Shown: positions 35,343 through 45,083, counted from the stretch's first letter. The stretch: DNA of 64,000 bases from Gemmobacter sp. 24YEA27 (GCF_030052995.1 NZ_JASJPW010000001.1:3152001-3216000), one strand, 5' to 3'. The notes: a model not told the origin generated them from the letters alone. Translations and numbers: made by a program.

Positions 35343-35822
35343 GTGCTGAGCCTTATCGTTGCCCGATCGAAGGAAGGCGCTATCGGCCGCGACGGCGATA
35401 TTCCCTGGCACGCGCCCGAAGATCTCGGCTTTTTCAAGCGCGAAACACTTGGGGGCGCGGTGATCATGGGGCGGCGCACCTGGGAAAGCCTTCCATTCAA
35501 GCCTTTGAAAAATCGTGATAACATCGTCGTCTCTTCGACGATGGAAGCAGATTTCGCAGTCCCGTCGCTGGAAGAGGCCCTCGCCCGCGCCATGGCGCTC
35601 GGGCATCGCCGGATCTATGCGATTGGCGGCGCCAGCATCTATGCGGCGGCGCTGCCGCTGGCCGACCGGCTGCTGATCACCGAGGTCGATCTCTCGGTCT
35701 CCGATGCCGATACGTTCTTCCCGCGTTTCGCCCCCGAGGACTGGCGGCTGGCGGGCTCGCAGGATCTGCGCCGCGAGGCACCGTCATGCAGGCTGGATGA
35801 ATATCTGCGGCGCCAGCGCTGA
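35343..35822 (+). CDS. folA: Dihydrofolate reductase
   Basis: 159 residues, the standard chromosomal FolA length. It reads LSLIVARSKEGAIGRDGDIPW (substrate loop split only by this description), Asp/Glu-equivalent active-site region DLGFFKRET, the NADPH-binding GRRTWESLP and AIGGASIYAAAL. It reduces dihydrofolate made by ThyA back to tetrahydrofolate. GTG 35343 with AAGGCGG before it gives the family start. It follows thyA in the same direction. Confidence 0.93.
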   Translation: MLSLIVARSKEGAIGRDGDIPWHAPEDLGFFKRETLGGAVIMGRRTWESLPFKPLKNRDNIVVSSTMEADFAVPSLEEALARAMALGHRRIYAIGGASIYAAALPLADRLLITEVDLSVSDADTFFPRFAPEDWRLAGSQDLRREAPSCRLDEYLRRQR

Positions 35823-35932
35823 AGCTGCCCGCAGCTGGTATATCCGGGAAAGACAGAACCCTGCCAGGGCGGAGGCCCCTTCCGGGACCGCCGCCTTTGA
35901 GCTAGGCTGCCGCCTGATACAGGAGTTCCCCC

Positions 35933-36280
35933 ATGTTCTTGCGTATATCCGCCCTTGCCATGATGCTCGCCTCGCCTGCTATGGCGCAGATGTATTACGA
36001 ACCTTTCGAACCCAATGCCGAGCGCACCCGCGTCACCGGCGGTTATGAGCGCTATCAGACCCATGTGCTGAAACTGTCGAAACATCGCTATGCGGTGCTG
36101 TTCCAGCCGGGCTATGTCGATTTTGACACCGCTGTTCGCGCAGTCGCCCCTCTTTGCGCGGCGCAGGGACGTGTGGCGCAGGGCGACAGCCGGGTCGCGC
36201 CGGTCGATGTGCTCCTTGAAAGTGGCGCACCCGCGGTCCAGCAGGGCATCCGCGTAACCTGCGTGAAATCGGAGAAGTAA
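35933..36280 (+). CDS. Small secreted protein of unknown function
   Basis: 115 residues with a clear signal peptide (FLRISALAMMLASPAMA, cleaved before QMYYEPF). The mature part is about 96 residues with two cysteines (LCAAQG and RVTCVKS) that could form a disulfide. AGGAG precedes the ATG. It ends 1 nt before the ArsC-like gene, so the two are co-transcribed. I do not recognise the family. Confidence 0.75.
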   Translation: MFLRISALAMMLASPAMAQMYYEPFEPNAERTRVTGGYERYQTHVLKLSKHRYAVLFQPGYVDFDTAVRAVAPLCAAQGRVAQGDSRVAPVDVLLESGAPAVQQGIRVTCVKSEK

Positions 36281-36281
36281 C

Positions 36282-36611
36282 ATGATCCTCTACGGCATCC
36301 CGACCTGTGACACCTGCAAAAAGGCGATCCGCACGCTGGAAGCGGCCGGGCGTGACGTCACGTTCCGCGATATCCGCAAGGATCCGCTCTCGGAGGCCGA
36401 GATTCAGGAGATCGTCACCGAATTCGGAGAGCGCGTGATCAACAAACAATCGACCAGCTACCGCGCCTTTTCCGATTTCCTGAAGGCATCTGAGCCAGAG
36501 GCGCAGATCGCCGCACAGCCCACCGTGATGAAGCGCCCGCTGATCCGCGACGGGGCCAGCTGGACCATCGGCTGGGATGAGGCCATCGAGGGGCGTCTGA
36601 CCGCAGGCTGA
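36282..36611 (+). CDS. ArsC/Spx-family thioredoxin-fold protein (YffB-like)
   Basis: 109 residues. The N-terminal CDTCKKAIRTLEAAG carries a redox CxxC and the C-terminal half has QPTVMKRPLIRDG, the ArsC-family KRPL signature. Single-gene homologues of this type (YffB) are glutathione-dependent reductases of uncertain substrate rather than arsenate-resistance enzymes, and there is no arsenic operon here. GGAGAAG lies 5 nt before the ATG. Confidence 0.88.
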   Translation: MILYGIPTCDTCKKAIRTLEAAGRDVTFRDIRKDPLSEAEIQEIVTEFGERVINKQSTSYRAFSDFLKASEPEAQIAAQPTVMKRPLIRDGASWTIGWDEAIEGRLTAG

Positions 36612-36908
36612 AGCCGGTCAGATAAGCGCCGTCAGATCAGAGGGGAGCCGTTGCAGGCCCGGGGCCTGCGGCGCGTCTTTTGCAAATTACCCCTGCCCGC
36701 GCGCACGGAACAGCCTGAGTACATCATATACGCGCAATGCGCAGCGGCCTTCGTCCGGTTCAGTTACCGCGCCCGGCGAGCCGGACGGCGGCAAAGACTT
36801 TGCGTCCTTAAGACTTTCGTCCCTTAGACTGGCAGGCAACTGACGGGAAGGCCGGCTCCGCTCAGGTTCCGGCAGCGCCATCAGCGCTCAGCTGGTCAAC
36901 GCGGGCGG
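36612..36908. other. Intergenic region with a terminator-like hairpin
   Basis: Between convergent genes. A GC-rich hairpin (GCAGGCC / GGCCTGC, 36653-36669) followed by CTTTT at 36677-36681 could end the ArsC-like transcript. The rest shows a degenerate duplication around 36796-36830 (AGACTTTGCGTCCTTA then AGACTTTCGTCCCTTA) and no ORF of note. Confidence 0.42.
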
Positions 36909-37115
36909 TCAGAGCAGTTTCAGCTCGCTGGCCGAGGACTTGCCGTCACGTCCGGTTTGCAACTCGTAGCCGATCTTTTGATTGTCGTTCAGACCCTTCA
37001 GACCGGCGCGTTCAACCGCCGAAATATGCACGAAGACATCTTTGCCGCCATCATCGGGCGCGATGAATCCGTAGCCCTTCGTTGCGTTAAACCATTTTAC
37101 GGTGCCAGTCGGCAT
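36909..37115 (-). CDS. cspA: Cold-shock domain protein
   Basis: 68 residues. RNA-binding motifs RNP1 (KGYGFIAPD) and RNP2 (DVFVHISAV) are intact, and the start TGTVKWFNATKG is typical. It binds single-stranded RNA and DNA as an RNA chaperone. The 278 nt between its ATG and thrS would include a long 5' leader, as usual for csp mRNAs, though no structured cold-shock element was identified. Confidence 0.95.
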   Translation of the reverse strand: MPTGTVKWFNATKGYGFIAPDDGGKDVFVHISAVERAGLKGLNDNQKIGYELQTGRDGKSSASELKLL

Positions 37116-37392
37116 TCCCGTCTCTCCCTTAGTAACCCTCCGGGCTGCGGAATTGCGGCCCGGTCGTAGCCGCCAGGTCTTCCGGGCCTGTCAGGGTAGA
37201 GAGGCTAGTCAGAAAGTCTGTCGTTACAGGGCAGGATGCCACGGAGATATTGGAAATCAAGAATTTTGCCACGATTTCACAGGGAATCGCGGTTTCATGC
37301 CGGGTTTCAGAGGGGAATCTTTTAAGAAACTGGCTGATCCCGGTGATTTTTCTGACCATTTGATCGAAAAATCACCAGAATCAGGCCGTTCC

Positions 37393-39338
37393 TCAGTTCA
37401 TTGGCGGGGGCAGTGCATCAAAGGCCAGTGTGGCAAGTGCGGATTCGAATCCCATGCTTTCGGTACGGTTTTCACCCAGGCGGCGCAGCGAGACGCTGCG
37501 CTCCTCGACCTCTTTCATACCCACGGCCAGAATCACCGGCACTTTGCCGACGGAATGCTCGCGCACCTTGTAATTGATCTTTTCGTTGCGGGTATCTGCC
37601 TCGGCCCGCACACCGGCCTTGCGGAGCGCAGCGACCACTTCGGTCACATAAGGGTCGGCATCCGAGACGATCGAGGCCACCACCACCTGGCGCGGCGCCA
37701 GCCAGAAGGGCAGTTTGCCCGCGTAGTTCTCGATCAGAATGCCGATGAAGCGCTCGAACGAGCCAAGGATCGCGCGGTGCAACATATAGGGGCGGTGTTT
37801 TGCGCCATCCTCGCCGACATATTCCGCATCCAGCCGCTCGGGCAGGTTCGGGTCGACCTGGAACGTGCCGCATTGCCATTCACGGCCAATCGCATCGGTC
37901 AGTTTGAAATCAAGCTTTGGCCCGTAGAAAGCACCGTCGCCGGGTTGATCTCATAGGGCAGACCGAGGTTCTCAATCGCGGATTGCAGCGCGCCTTCAAC
38001 CTTGTCCCATTGCGCATCGGTGCCGATACGGACCTCGGGGCGGGTCGAGAGCTTGATGTCGAATTTTTCAAAGCCCAGATCACGATAGACGGAAGACAGC
38101 AGTTTGATGAAAGCGCCGCATTCCGATTCAATCTGATCTTCCGTGCAGAAGATATGCGCATCATCTTGCGTAAAGCCACGCACCCGCATCAGCCCATGCA
38201 TTGAGCCCGAGGATTCGTAGCGGTGACACGATCCGAATTCGGCCAGACGCAAAGGCAGGTCGCGGTAAGATTTCAGACCCTGGTTATAGACCTGGACGTG
38301 GCAGGGGCAGTTCATCGGCTTCAACGCGTTGATGCGCTTTTCCTTGGCGCCCTCTTCGTCCACTTCCACGATGAACATATTCTCGCGGTAGGCTTCCCAA
38401 TGGCCGGATTTCTCCCACAGCACCCGGTCGACGACCTGGGGCGTGCGAATTTCCTGATAGCCGGCGGCGCGCAGACGGCCGCGCATGAAATCTTCGAGGC
38501 CGCGCCAGATCTGCCAGCCATTCGGGTGCCAGAACACCATGCCCGGCGCTTCTTCCTGAAGGTGGAACAGATCCATTTCTCGGCCAAGCTTGCGGTGGTC
38601 GCGTTTTGCGGCCTCCTCCAGCATCGTCAGATGCGCCTTGAGGTCGTCACGGTTCCTGAACGCCACGCCATAGATGCGTTGCAGCATCGGGCGCGAGGCA
38701 TCGCCCAGCCAATAGGCGCCCGCGACATGGGTCAGCTTGAACGCATCCGCCGGCACCTGGCCGGTGTGCTGCAGATGCGGGCCACGGCAGAGATCCTGCC
38801 AGGTACCATGCCAGTACATGCGGATGTCTTCATTGCCGGGGATGCGGTCGAGGAGTTCCACCTTGAAAGGCTCGCCGCGCTCTTCGTAATAAGCGCGGGC
38901 GCGCTCTCGCTCCCAAAGCTCGGTTTTCACCGGCTCGCGCGCATTGATGATCTGCTTCATCCGCGCCTCGATGGCGCCAAGGTCTTCCGGCGTGAAGGGC
39001 TCTGCCCGGTCGAAATCATAGAACCAGCCCTGATCGCGGACCGGGCCGATGGTGACTTTCACATCCGGCCAGAGCTCCTGCACGGCGCGCGCCATGATAT
39101 GGGCGAGGTCATGGCGGATCAGTTCAAGCGCCGGGGCCTCATCCTTCATCGTGTTGATGGAAAGCTGCGCATCCGTCCGGATCGGCCAGGCCAGATCCCA
39201 GTGCTGACCGTCAACCTGCGCCGAGATCGCTGCTTTCGCGAGCGAGGGCGCAATCGAGGCGGCAACCTCGGCAGGCGTCACACCGGCCTCATAGGTCCGG
39301 ACATTACCATCGGGAAAAGTAAGGGAAATCTGGGCCAT
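37393..39338 (-). CDS. thrS: Threonyl-tRNA synthetase, with one-base frameshift
   Basis: Reconstructed length is about 648 residues, normal for ThrS. In order: TGS domain ([19 protein letters not shown]), editing domain ([15 protein letters not shown] with HxxxH, later HLQHTGQ), class II catalytic core (motif 2 [25 protein letters not shown]), and the anticodon-binding domain ([12 protein letters not shown] to the C-terminus). The frame breaks at about 37938-37944: NPATVL should read [14 protein letters not shown] with one G added, after which the anticodon-binding part follows in another frame to 37393. Since thrS is essential, this is almost certainly a sequence error. GAGGAG precedes the ATG. 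Confidence 0.95.
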
Positions 39339-39848
39339 CGGCCTTGCTCCTCGTCGGTCTGGCGCCCACTGCGCGCCCGGTTGCGGGTTATATCCGCGCC
39401 CATTTGCGCCTGCGCCGGTCCGAGGTCAAGCGCATTGGCGGGAAAATTTGCGAAGGGGACCTCAGAGCGCCGTGACGGCTTTGCCGGACCCGTTGCTCTG
39501 GCCGGATGCGGGCGATTACGCCGAAGAAAGGCCGGGAAATGCAGTAATGCGCCGCGGTATCCCGTCACTGGCCATGCGCAGTCAGACGGCGAGTGAAAGG
39601 GACGAAACGGCCGCGATATCAGGAGGCCGCACCTGTGATCCTGCTATATCCTGAACCAGTTAACTCAACCAGCGTTATGAGATCGGCCGTCAGCCACCTG
39701 AAGCCAAACCCCAGCCACGGGCGCGGAAACCGAAACGGTTTCCGGCACGATTTCTTTGAAGAAATCGTGAGGCGCGCGATACTGGCGGGGGTACTTCGGC
39801 TCTGATAGGCTCCGGCCTGCGCGAAAGACGCCCGTGAAGGAGCAGCAG
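39339..39848. other. Divergent intergenic region between thrS and a hydrolase gene
   Basis: About 510 bases with no supported gene. It carries the double-hairpin repeat at 39724-39769 and presumably the thrS promoter. I see no T-box or other aminoacylation-responsive leader in front of thrS. Confidence 0.4.
39724..39769. repeat. Double-palindrome repeat unit, copy 1
   Basis: Two adjoining hairpins: CGGAAACCG / CGGTTTCCG with an AAA loop (39724-39744), then CACGATTTCTT / AAGAAATCGTG with a TG loop (39746-39769). In reverse orientation the same arrangement, with diverged arms, occurs at 47566-47610. Confidence 0.7.
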
Positions 39849-40631
39849 TTGACCGAATTCCTTACCTCGCCCCAGGGCCGCCGGCTTGCCTTTACCCAAA
39901 CGGCCGGAAGCGGCCCGACTGTGGTATTTCTCGGCGGGTTCAAATCCGACATGCAGGGTTCAAAGGCCCTGTTTCTGGAGTCCTGGGCCCAGGATCAGGG
40001 CCGCGCCTTCCTGCGGCTCGACTATTCCGGTCACGGGCAATCCTCGGGTGATTTCGAGGCGGGCTGCATCGGCGACTGGGCCATGGATGCGCGCGCTGTG
40101 ATCGAGGCCCGGACCGAAGGCCCGCTGATCCTTGTCGGATCGTCCATGGGCGGGTGGATCTCGCTCCTCCTCGCCCGTGCGATGCCGGACCGGATCGCGG
40201 GCCTGGTGGGCATCGCGGCCGCGCCGGATTTCACCGCCCGCACCTGGGCGGAAGAGCTGAGTGACGCCCAACGCGATCAGGTCACTGCCGAGGGCAGGAT
40301 CGAAATCGCCTCGGATTACGCCGATCAGCCCTATATCTTTACCCGCAGGCTGTTTGAGGATGGCGCGCAGAACCTGGTTCTGGAACGCCCGTTGCCGCTC
40401 CCCTTCCCGGTCCGGCTTTTGCAGGGCACGGCGGATACCGATGTGCCGCCTTCGGTCGCGCTGAAGCTCCTCGCGCATGCCGATGGACCGGATCTGCGGC
40501 TGTCGCTGGTCAAGGGCGCGGATCACCGCTTTTCGACCCCGGACTGCCTGGCGCAGATCGCGGCCAGCGTGAGTGAGGTCATCGCGCGCGCAGCCGGGCA
40601 GCAGACGGCGCAGGACAGGGCCGCGCGGTGA
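39849..40631 (+). CDS. Alpha/beta hydrolase
   Basis: 260 residues. The nucleophile elbow is GSSMGG (VGSSMGGWISLLLARAM), an oxyanion segment is VVFLGGFKSDMQG, the acid is in GTADTDVPPSVAL, and the His is in KGADHRFS. It is a cytoplasmic serine hydrolase or esterase of unknown substrate. TTG 39849 was chosen because AAGGAG sits 6 nt before it and the protein then starts TEFLTSPQGRR like relatives; GTG 39834 is the alternative. The stop overlaps the next start (GTGA). Confidence 0.85.
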   Translation: MTEFLTSPQGRRLAFTQTAGSGPTVVFLGGFKSDMQGSKALFLESWAQDQGRAFLRLDYSGHGQSSGDFEAGCIGDWAMDARAVIEARTEGPLILVGSSMGGWISLLLARAMPDRIAGLVGIAAAPDFTARTWAEELSDAQRDQVTAEGRIEIASDYADQPYIFTRRLFEDGAQNLVLERPLPLPFPVRLLQGTADTDVPPSVALKLLAHADGPDLRLSLVKGADHRFSTPDCLAQIAASVSEVIARAAGQQTAQDRAAR

Positions 40632-41629
40632 TACACCGCCTTTTCGCCGCTTTGCCGGTGCCCGCACGGCTTGTCGCCGCCCTGCTGATCGCCATGCTGC
40701 TGATCGCCGTGCTCTGGGTCTTCGCCCCCCGCGAAAGGGTTGAGCGCGGCATCAGCTTTACCCCTGCGGTGCTGGGCGATGACCCCGAGGTCTGGCTCCA
40801 GGTCAGCGAGCAGCAATATGCCGATATCCGCCCGGGCGCCGCGAAACGCATCCTCTGGGCCGGCGAAAAGGGGCGCAAAACGCCGCTTGCCATTGTCTAT
40901 GTGCATGGGTTCACCGCCTCGGCCGAGGAAATCCGCCCGGTGCCGGATGAGGTGGCCCGCGCGCTTGGCGCCAATCTCTTTTACACGCGGCTCGCCGGCC
41001 AGGGGCGCGCGCCCGAGGCCATGGCCGGGGTCGAAGCCGGCGCCTGGATCGAAGATATGGCCGAGGCTATGGCGATCGGGCGCATGCTGGGCGACCGGGT
41101 GATCGTGATCGGCACCTCGATGGGTGGCGCGCTGACTGCATTGGCGGCCACCGACCCGCAGCTTTCAGAAGCCATGGCAGGGGTGGTGCTGATCTCGCCG
41201 GCCTTCGCATTGCACAATCCGGCAAACTGGATGATCGACGCGCCCTTCCCCCGGCTCTGGACGCCTTTGATCCTTGGGGCGACCCAATCCACAGCGCCGG
41301 TCAACAGTGGGCATGAGAGATTCTGGGCGACCCGCTGGCCGACCGCCGCCCTTTACCCACTGGGCGCCCTGATGCGCGAGGCGCGGGCGGCCAATTTCAC
41401 CGCTGCGATGATGCCGCTTCTGGTGCTTTACGCGCCCGCAGATCAGGTCATCGACCCCACAGCCATTGCGCCGGTCATTGCAACCTGGGGCGGATCTGTC
41501 GCGGTGAACGAGCGCCGGATGCAGGCCGGTGATGACCCCTATGCCCATGTTATCGCAGGAGACATCTTCTCACCGGGGCAAAGCGAGGCCGTGGCAGAGC
41601 TGATCGTGAGTTGGGCGCGCGGGCTCTGA
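40628..41629 (+). CDS. Membrane-anchored alpha/beta hydrolase
   Basis: 333 residues. An N-terminal hydrophobic helix (LVAALLIAMLLIAVLWVFAP) anchors the domain, probably facing the periplasm. The fold shows VYVHGFTASAEE, the nucleophile elbow GTSMGGAL, LYAPADQVIDP (acid) and a His near the end (YAHVIAGD). The substrate is unknown. It is coupled to the preceding hydrolase gene by a GTGA overlap, so the two may act on the same ester in different compartments (inference). Confidence 0.82.
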   Translation: MIHRLFAALPVPARLVAALLIAMLLIAVLWVFAPRERVERGISFTPAVLGDDPEVWLQVSEQQYADIRPGAAKRILWAGEKGRKTPLAIVYVHGFTASAEEIRPVPDEVARALGANLFYTRLAGQGRAPEAMAGVEAGAWIEDMAEAMAIGRMLGDRVIVIGTSMGGALTALAATDPQLSEAMAGVVLISPAFALHNPANWMIDAPFPRLWTPLILGATQSTAPVNSGHERFWATRWPTAALYPLGALMREARAANFTAAMMPLLVLYAPADQVIDPTAIAPVIATWGGSVAVNERRMQAGDDPYAHVIAGDIFSPGQSEAVAELIVSWARGL

Positions 41630-41668
41630 ACCCGCCCTCTGAACCCGCTGCCTGCCGCCATGAAAGCA

Positions 41669-41691
41669 AAAGGGCCCCGAGGGGGCCCTTT
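41669..41691. terminator. Bidirectional terminator between hydrolase and phaZ genes
   Basis: Ten-bp arms AAAGGGCCCC / GGGGCCCTTT with a 3-nt loop, between convergent genes. Confidence 0.75.
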
Positions 41692-41728
41692 ACCATATGT
41701 CTCGCAAGATCTGCAGCTGACCCTGGGC

Positions 41729-43048
41729 TCAGCCCGCCAGATCAGTCGGGCTGCCCTGAACGCTGGCCAGCCGGATCGGCGTCACGGTTCTGGCCCGTTT
41801 GCGCTCTGGCTTCGGGGCGGCCGCATTGGCGTCGATGAAGTCCAGAACCAGCGGGCGAATATTCAGCCGCCAGGATTTGCCGGCGAAAATACCATAATGG
41901 CCGGCACCGGGTTCAAGATGCTGCGCTTTTTTCTCCGGCGGCAGTCCGGTCAGCAGGTCGAGCGCCGCAAGGCATTGGCCGGGCGCAGAAATATCGTCAT
42001 TCTCACCTTCAACGATTTTCACCGCCACCCGGGTGATGGCCCCGATATCGACATGCTTGCCCTTCACGGTAAAGGCATTGCGCGCAATCTCGCGGTTTTT
42101 AAAGATCCGCTCGACCGTTGAGAGGTAGAATTCGGCGGTCATATCCATCACCGCCAGATATTCGTCATAGAAGCGGTTATGACCGTCCTGGTCCGAGGCC
42201 TCGCCCCGCGCCTCGCGCATGATCTGGTCGGAAAACGCCTTGCTGTGGCGTTCGCCATTCATCGAGATAAAGCCCGCCAGCTGCAACAGCCCCGGATAGA
42301 CCAGCCGGCCGGCGCCCTTATACTTAAAGCCGACGCGCTGGATCATCATATGTTCCAGCTGACCCATGGTGACGCGGTTGCCGAAATCGGTCACTTCGGT
42401 CGGCGCCGCATCAGGATCGACCGGCCCGCCCATCAGTGTCAGCGAACGCGGCTGCGCATCGGGATCTTCCTGCGCCAGCCAGGCCGTGGCCGCGAGCACC
42501 AGAGGCACCGGCTGACAGACCGCGACGACATGGGTGTCCGGCCCCAGCTCTTTCAGGAAATCGGCGATATAAAGTGTGTAATCCTCGACATCAAAGGTGC
42601 CCGCCGACACCGGAATGTCACGCGCATTATGCCAGTCTGTAACCCAGACATCTGCATCGGGCAAAAGTGACGCAACGGTAGACCGCATCAGGGTGGCATA
42701 ATGGCCCGACATCGGGGCGACGATCAGGATGCGCCGCGCCATCGGCTCGCGGCGCCGCACAAAGAACTGCAGGAGATTGCCGAAGTCGCGCTCGAGCGTG
42801 ATCTTTTCGTCAACAAGGTGGTCCTGGCCATCGGGGCCGACCACGGTGCGGATGCCCCAGTCGGGCTTTGCCACCATCCGCGCAAAGCTGCGCTCGGTCA
42901 CCTTGCCCCAGGCCGCCATCACCGGAAGCATCGGATTCATCGAAAGCGCAAAGATCGGATAGCTCGCAAGCGCCTGCATGGACGCGCCCAGCCACTCATT
43001 TGTGTTACGGGCGCTTTCCATCACGTCATAGGTCGCCATATACTTCAC
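41729..43048 (-). CDS. phaZ: Intracellular polyhydroxyalkanoate depolymerase
   Basis: About 439 residues of the PHB_depo (PF06850) type. Visible are ATYDVMESARNTNEWLGA at the start, ILIVAPMSGHYATLMR, the VAVCQPVPLVLAATAWL lipase-box-like stretch whose nucleophile is the Cys, LTLMGGPVD, and the C-terminal HLEPGAGHYGIFAGKSW with the catalytic His. It hydrolyses stored poly-3-hydroxybutyrate. GTG 43048 was chosen because GGAGA lies 6 nt before it and the protein then starts like relatives; the ATG at 43039 is the alternative. The longer open frame to 44374 is only the shadow of phaC. It is divergent from phaC with a PhaR-type site between. Confidence 0.92.
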   Translation of the reverse strand: MKYMATYDVMESARNTNEWLGASMQALASYPIFALSMNPMLPVMAAWGKVTERSFARMVAKPDWGIRTVVGPDGQDHLVDEKITLERDFGNLLQFFVRRREPMARRILIVAPMSGHYATLMRSTVASLLPDADVWVTDWHNARDIPVSAGTFDVEDYTLYIADFLKELGPDTHVVAVCQPVPLVLAATAWLAQEDPDAQPRSLTLMGGPVDPDAAPTEVTDFGNRVTMGQLEHMMIQRVGFKYKGAGRLVYPGLLQLAGFISMNGERHSKAFSDQIMREARGEASDQDGHNRFYDEYLAVMDMTAEFYLSTVERIFKNREIARNAFTVKGKHVDIGAITRVAVKIVEGENDDISAPGQCLAALDLLTGLPPEKKAQHLEPGAGHYGIFAGKSWRLNIRPLVLDFIDANAAAPKPERKRARTVTPIRLASVQGSPTDLAG

Positions 43049-43172
43049 GTCACGTCTCCATACCCGCCGGGGGTTCCTGAGGCATTTGCCAAAGATAACC
43101 CGTACCTGCGCTTCGCGCGCGACTGGTCCGGTCCCACATGGTTTCGGGCGGGGCGGGGCTGGAGTCGTTATG

Positions 43173-43183
43173 CTGCGCAGCAG
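43173..43183. promoter_or_regulatory. PhaR-type operator upstream of phaC
   Basis: CTGC-GCA-GCAG, 25 nt before the phaC start, in the phaZ-phaC divergent region. It has the same CTGC-N3-GCAG form as the two sites before phaP. Confidence 0.55.
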
Positions 43184-43207
43184 CAAAGTTAGGGGGGAAA
43201 TTTTTAT

Positions 43208-45019
43208 ATGACAACTACCGAAAAAAAAGAAGAAACGGATAGTGTCGCACGGATGGAACGGCTGAATGCCAATCTCGCCCGTATCGAAGAGCTGACGCAG
43301 CGCCTCACCGCCGCCGTTTCCGCCCGGCGCAGCCATGATGCCGCCCTCGATGGTCCTGCCTCGGATGTCTATCTCAAAGCCGCCGCCTCCTGGGTTGCCG
43401 GCATGATGCGCGACCCTGGCCGGGTGCTGGAACAACAGATCGGCTATTGGGGCAAGACGCTTAAACATTATGTCGAAGCGAATCAGGTGCTTGCCAAAGG
43501 CGAGTTCAAAGCCCCCACTGATCCCTTCCCCAAAGACCGCCGCTTTTCCAACCCGCTCTGGGAGACGCATCCTTTCTTCAACTACCTCAAGCAGCAATAT
43601 CAGCTGAACTCCGAGGCGATGACCGGCGCGGTCGGCCAGATGGAGACGCTTTCGCCCGAGGACAGAAAGCGTGTCGACTATTTCACGAAACAGATTGTTG
43701 ATATGTTCTCGCCGACGAATTTCCTCGGCACCAACCCCGATGCGCTGGAACGCGCGGTCGAGACCGATGGCGAAAGCCTCGTTCAGGGGCTTGAGAACCT
43801 CGTCCGCGACATGGAGGCCAACAGTGGCGAGCTGATGGTGACGCTGGCCGATAAAGAGGCCTTTACCGTTGGCGGCAATATCGCGACGTCCGAGGGCGCG
43901 GTCGTCTATCGCAACCGGATGTTCGAGCTGATCCAGTACACGCCGACAACCGACAAGGTTCACAAAACGCCGCTGCTGATCTTTCCGCCCTGGATCAACA
44001 AATTCTACATCATGGATCTGAAGCCGCAGAATTCGCTGATCCGCTGGATCGTCGATCAGGGTTTCACGCTGTTTGTCGTGTCCTGGGTGAATCCCGATGC
44101 CTCTTATGCCGATGTCAGCCTCGACGATTATATCCGCGACGGCTATCTGCGCGCGATGGCCGAGGTGCGGCGCATCACCGGCGAAAAGCAGATCAATGTC
44201 ACCGGCTATTGCATCGCCGGCACCACGCTGGCGCTGACGCTTGCGCATCTGCACAAGGCCGGCGACAAGACGGTCAAGACCGCGACCTTCTTCACCACCC
44301 TCACCGATTTTTCGGATCCGGGCGAGGTGGGGGTCTTTCTCGACAATGATTTCGTCGACGGGATCGAGCGGCAAACGGCCCAGGACGGGATCCTGTCGAG
44401 CCTGTTCATGCAGCGCACCTTCAGCTTCCTGCGTTCAAATGACCTGATCTACACGCCAGCGATCAAAAGCTATATGATGGGCGAGGCACCGCCGGCCTTT
44501 GATCTGCTTTACTGGAACGGAGACGCCACCAATCTGCCGGCAAAGATGGCGGTAGAATATCTGCGCGGGCTCTGCCAGCAGGACGGGTTCGCAAAGGGTG
44601 AGTTCCCCGTCTTCGGAGAACCGGTGAGCCTGGCCCAGGTCCAGGTGCCACTTTGTGCGATCGCCTGCGAGACCGATCACATCGCGCATTGGAAAGGCAG
44701 TTTCAACGGCATCAAACAGATGGGGTCCAAGGACAAGACCTTCATCCTGTCGGAATCCGGCCATATCGCCGGGATCATCAACCCGCCCTCCAAGGGCAAA
44801 TATGGCCACTGGACCAGTGCGGCCCAGCCCGAGGGCACGCCCGAGGCCTGGCTTGCAGCTGCAGAAAAGACGCCCGGCAGCTGGTGGCCCCGCTGGGGCG
44901 CCTGGCTTGCCGCCTCTTCCGGTGCGATGGTGAAAGCCCGCGCGCCTGGCGGGCCGGAAAACCCGGTGCTTTGCCCTGCGCCCGGAACCTATGTAAAACC
45001 GGCAGCGGCACAGGACTAA
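43208..45019 (+). CDS. phaC: Class I polyhydroxyalkanoate synthase
   Basis: 603 residues. The lipase-box-like GYCIAGT places the catalytic Cys at 335; the Asp is in CETDHIAHW (near 491) and the His in SESGHIAG (near 518). The N-terminal domain shows NPLWETHPFFNYLKQQY, and FPPWINKFYIMDL is a conserved class I segment. It polymerises 3-hydroxyacyl-CoA on granule surfaces. AGGGGGGA precedes the ATG. A strong terminator follows, so phaP has its own promoter. Confidence 0.96.
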   Translation: MTTTEKKEETDSVARMERLNANLARIEELTQRLTAAVSARRSHDAALDGPASDVYLKAAASWVAGMMRDPGRVLEQQIGYWGKTLKHYVEANQVLAKGEFKAPTDPFPKDRRFSNPLWETHPFFNYLKQQYQLNSEAMTGAVGQMETLSPEDRKRVDYFTKQIVDMFSPTNFLGTNPDALERAVETDGESLVQGLENLVRDMEANSGELMVTLADKEAFTVGGNIATSEGAVVYRNRMFELIQYTPTTDKVHKTPLLIFPPWINKFYIMDLKPQNSLIRWIVDQGFTLFVVSWVNPDASYADVSLDDYIRDGYLRAMAEVRRITGEKQINVTGYCIAGTTLALTLAHLHKAGDKTVKTATFFTTLTDFSDPGEVGVFLDNDFVDGIERQTAQDGILSSLFMQRTFSFLRSNDLIYTPAIKSYMMGEAPPAFDLLYWNGDATNLPAKMAVEYLRGLCQQDGFAKGEFPVFGEPVSLAQVQVPLCAIACETDHIAHWKGSFNGIKQMGSKDKTFILSESGHIAGIINPPSKGKYGHWTSAAQPEGTPEAWLAAAEKTPGSWWPRWGAWLAASSGAMVKARAPGGPENPVLCPAPGTYVKPAAAQD

Positions 45020-45055
45020 GCCCCAGATGCATCAGTCATGCCCGGTGGTCGATTC

Positions 45056-45083
45056 GAAAAAGCCAGGTTTTCCTGGCTTTTTT
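45056..45083 (+). terminator. Intrinsic terminator after phaC
   Basis: AAAAAGCCAGG, TTTT loop, CCTGGCT then six T in total; textbook form. Confidence 0.9.

Noticed and set aside
36282..36611. Arsenate reductase in an arsenic resistance operon
   Set aside because: The CxxC and sequence are of the YffB/Spx-like branch, and there is no arsR, arsB or acr3 nearby.
41729..43048. Amine or lipid esterase as an alternative for phaZ
   Set aside because: The N-terminal and C-terminal PHB_depo segments and the position next to phaC make intracellular PHA depolymerase far more likely.
43049..44374. Long minus-strand open frame extending the phaZ reading frame to 881 codons
   Set aside because: It lies opposite phaC, has no family similarity, and phaZ has a canonical N-terminus with a good ribosome-binding site at 43048.
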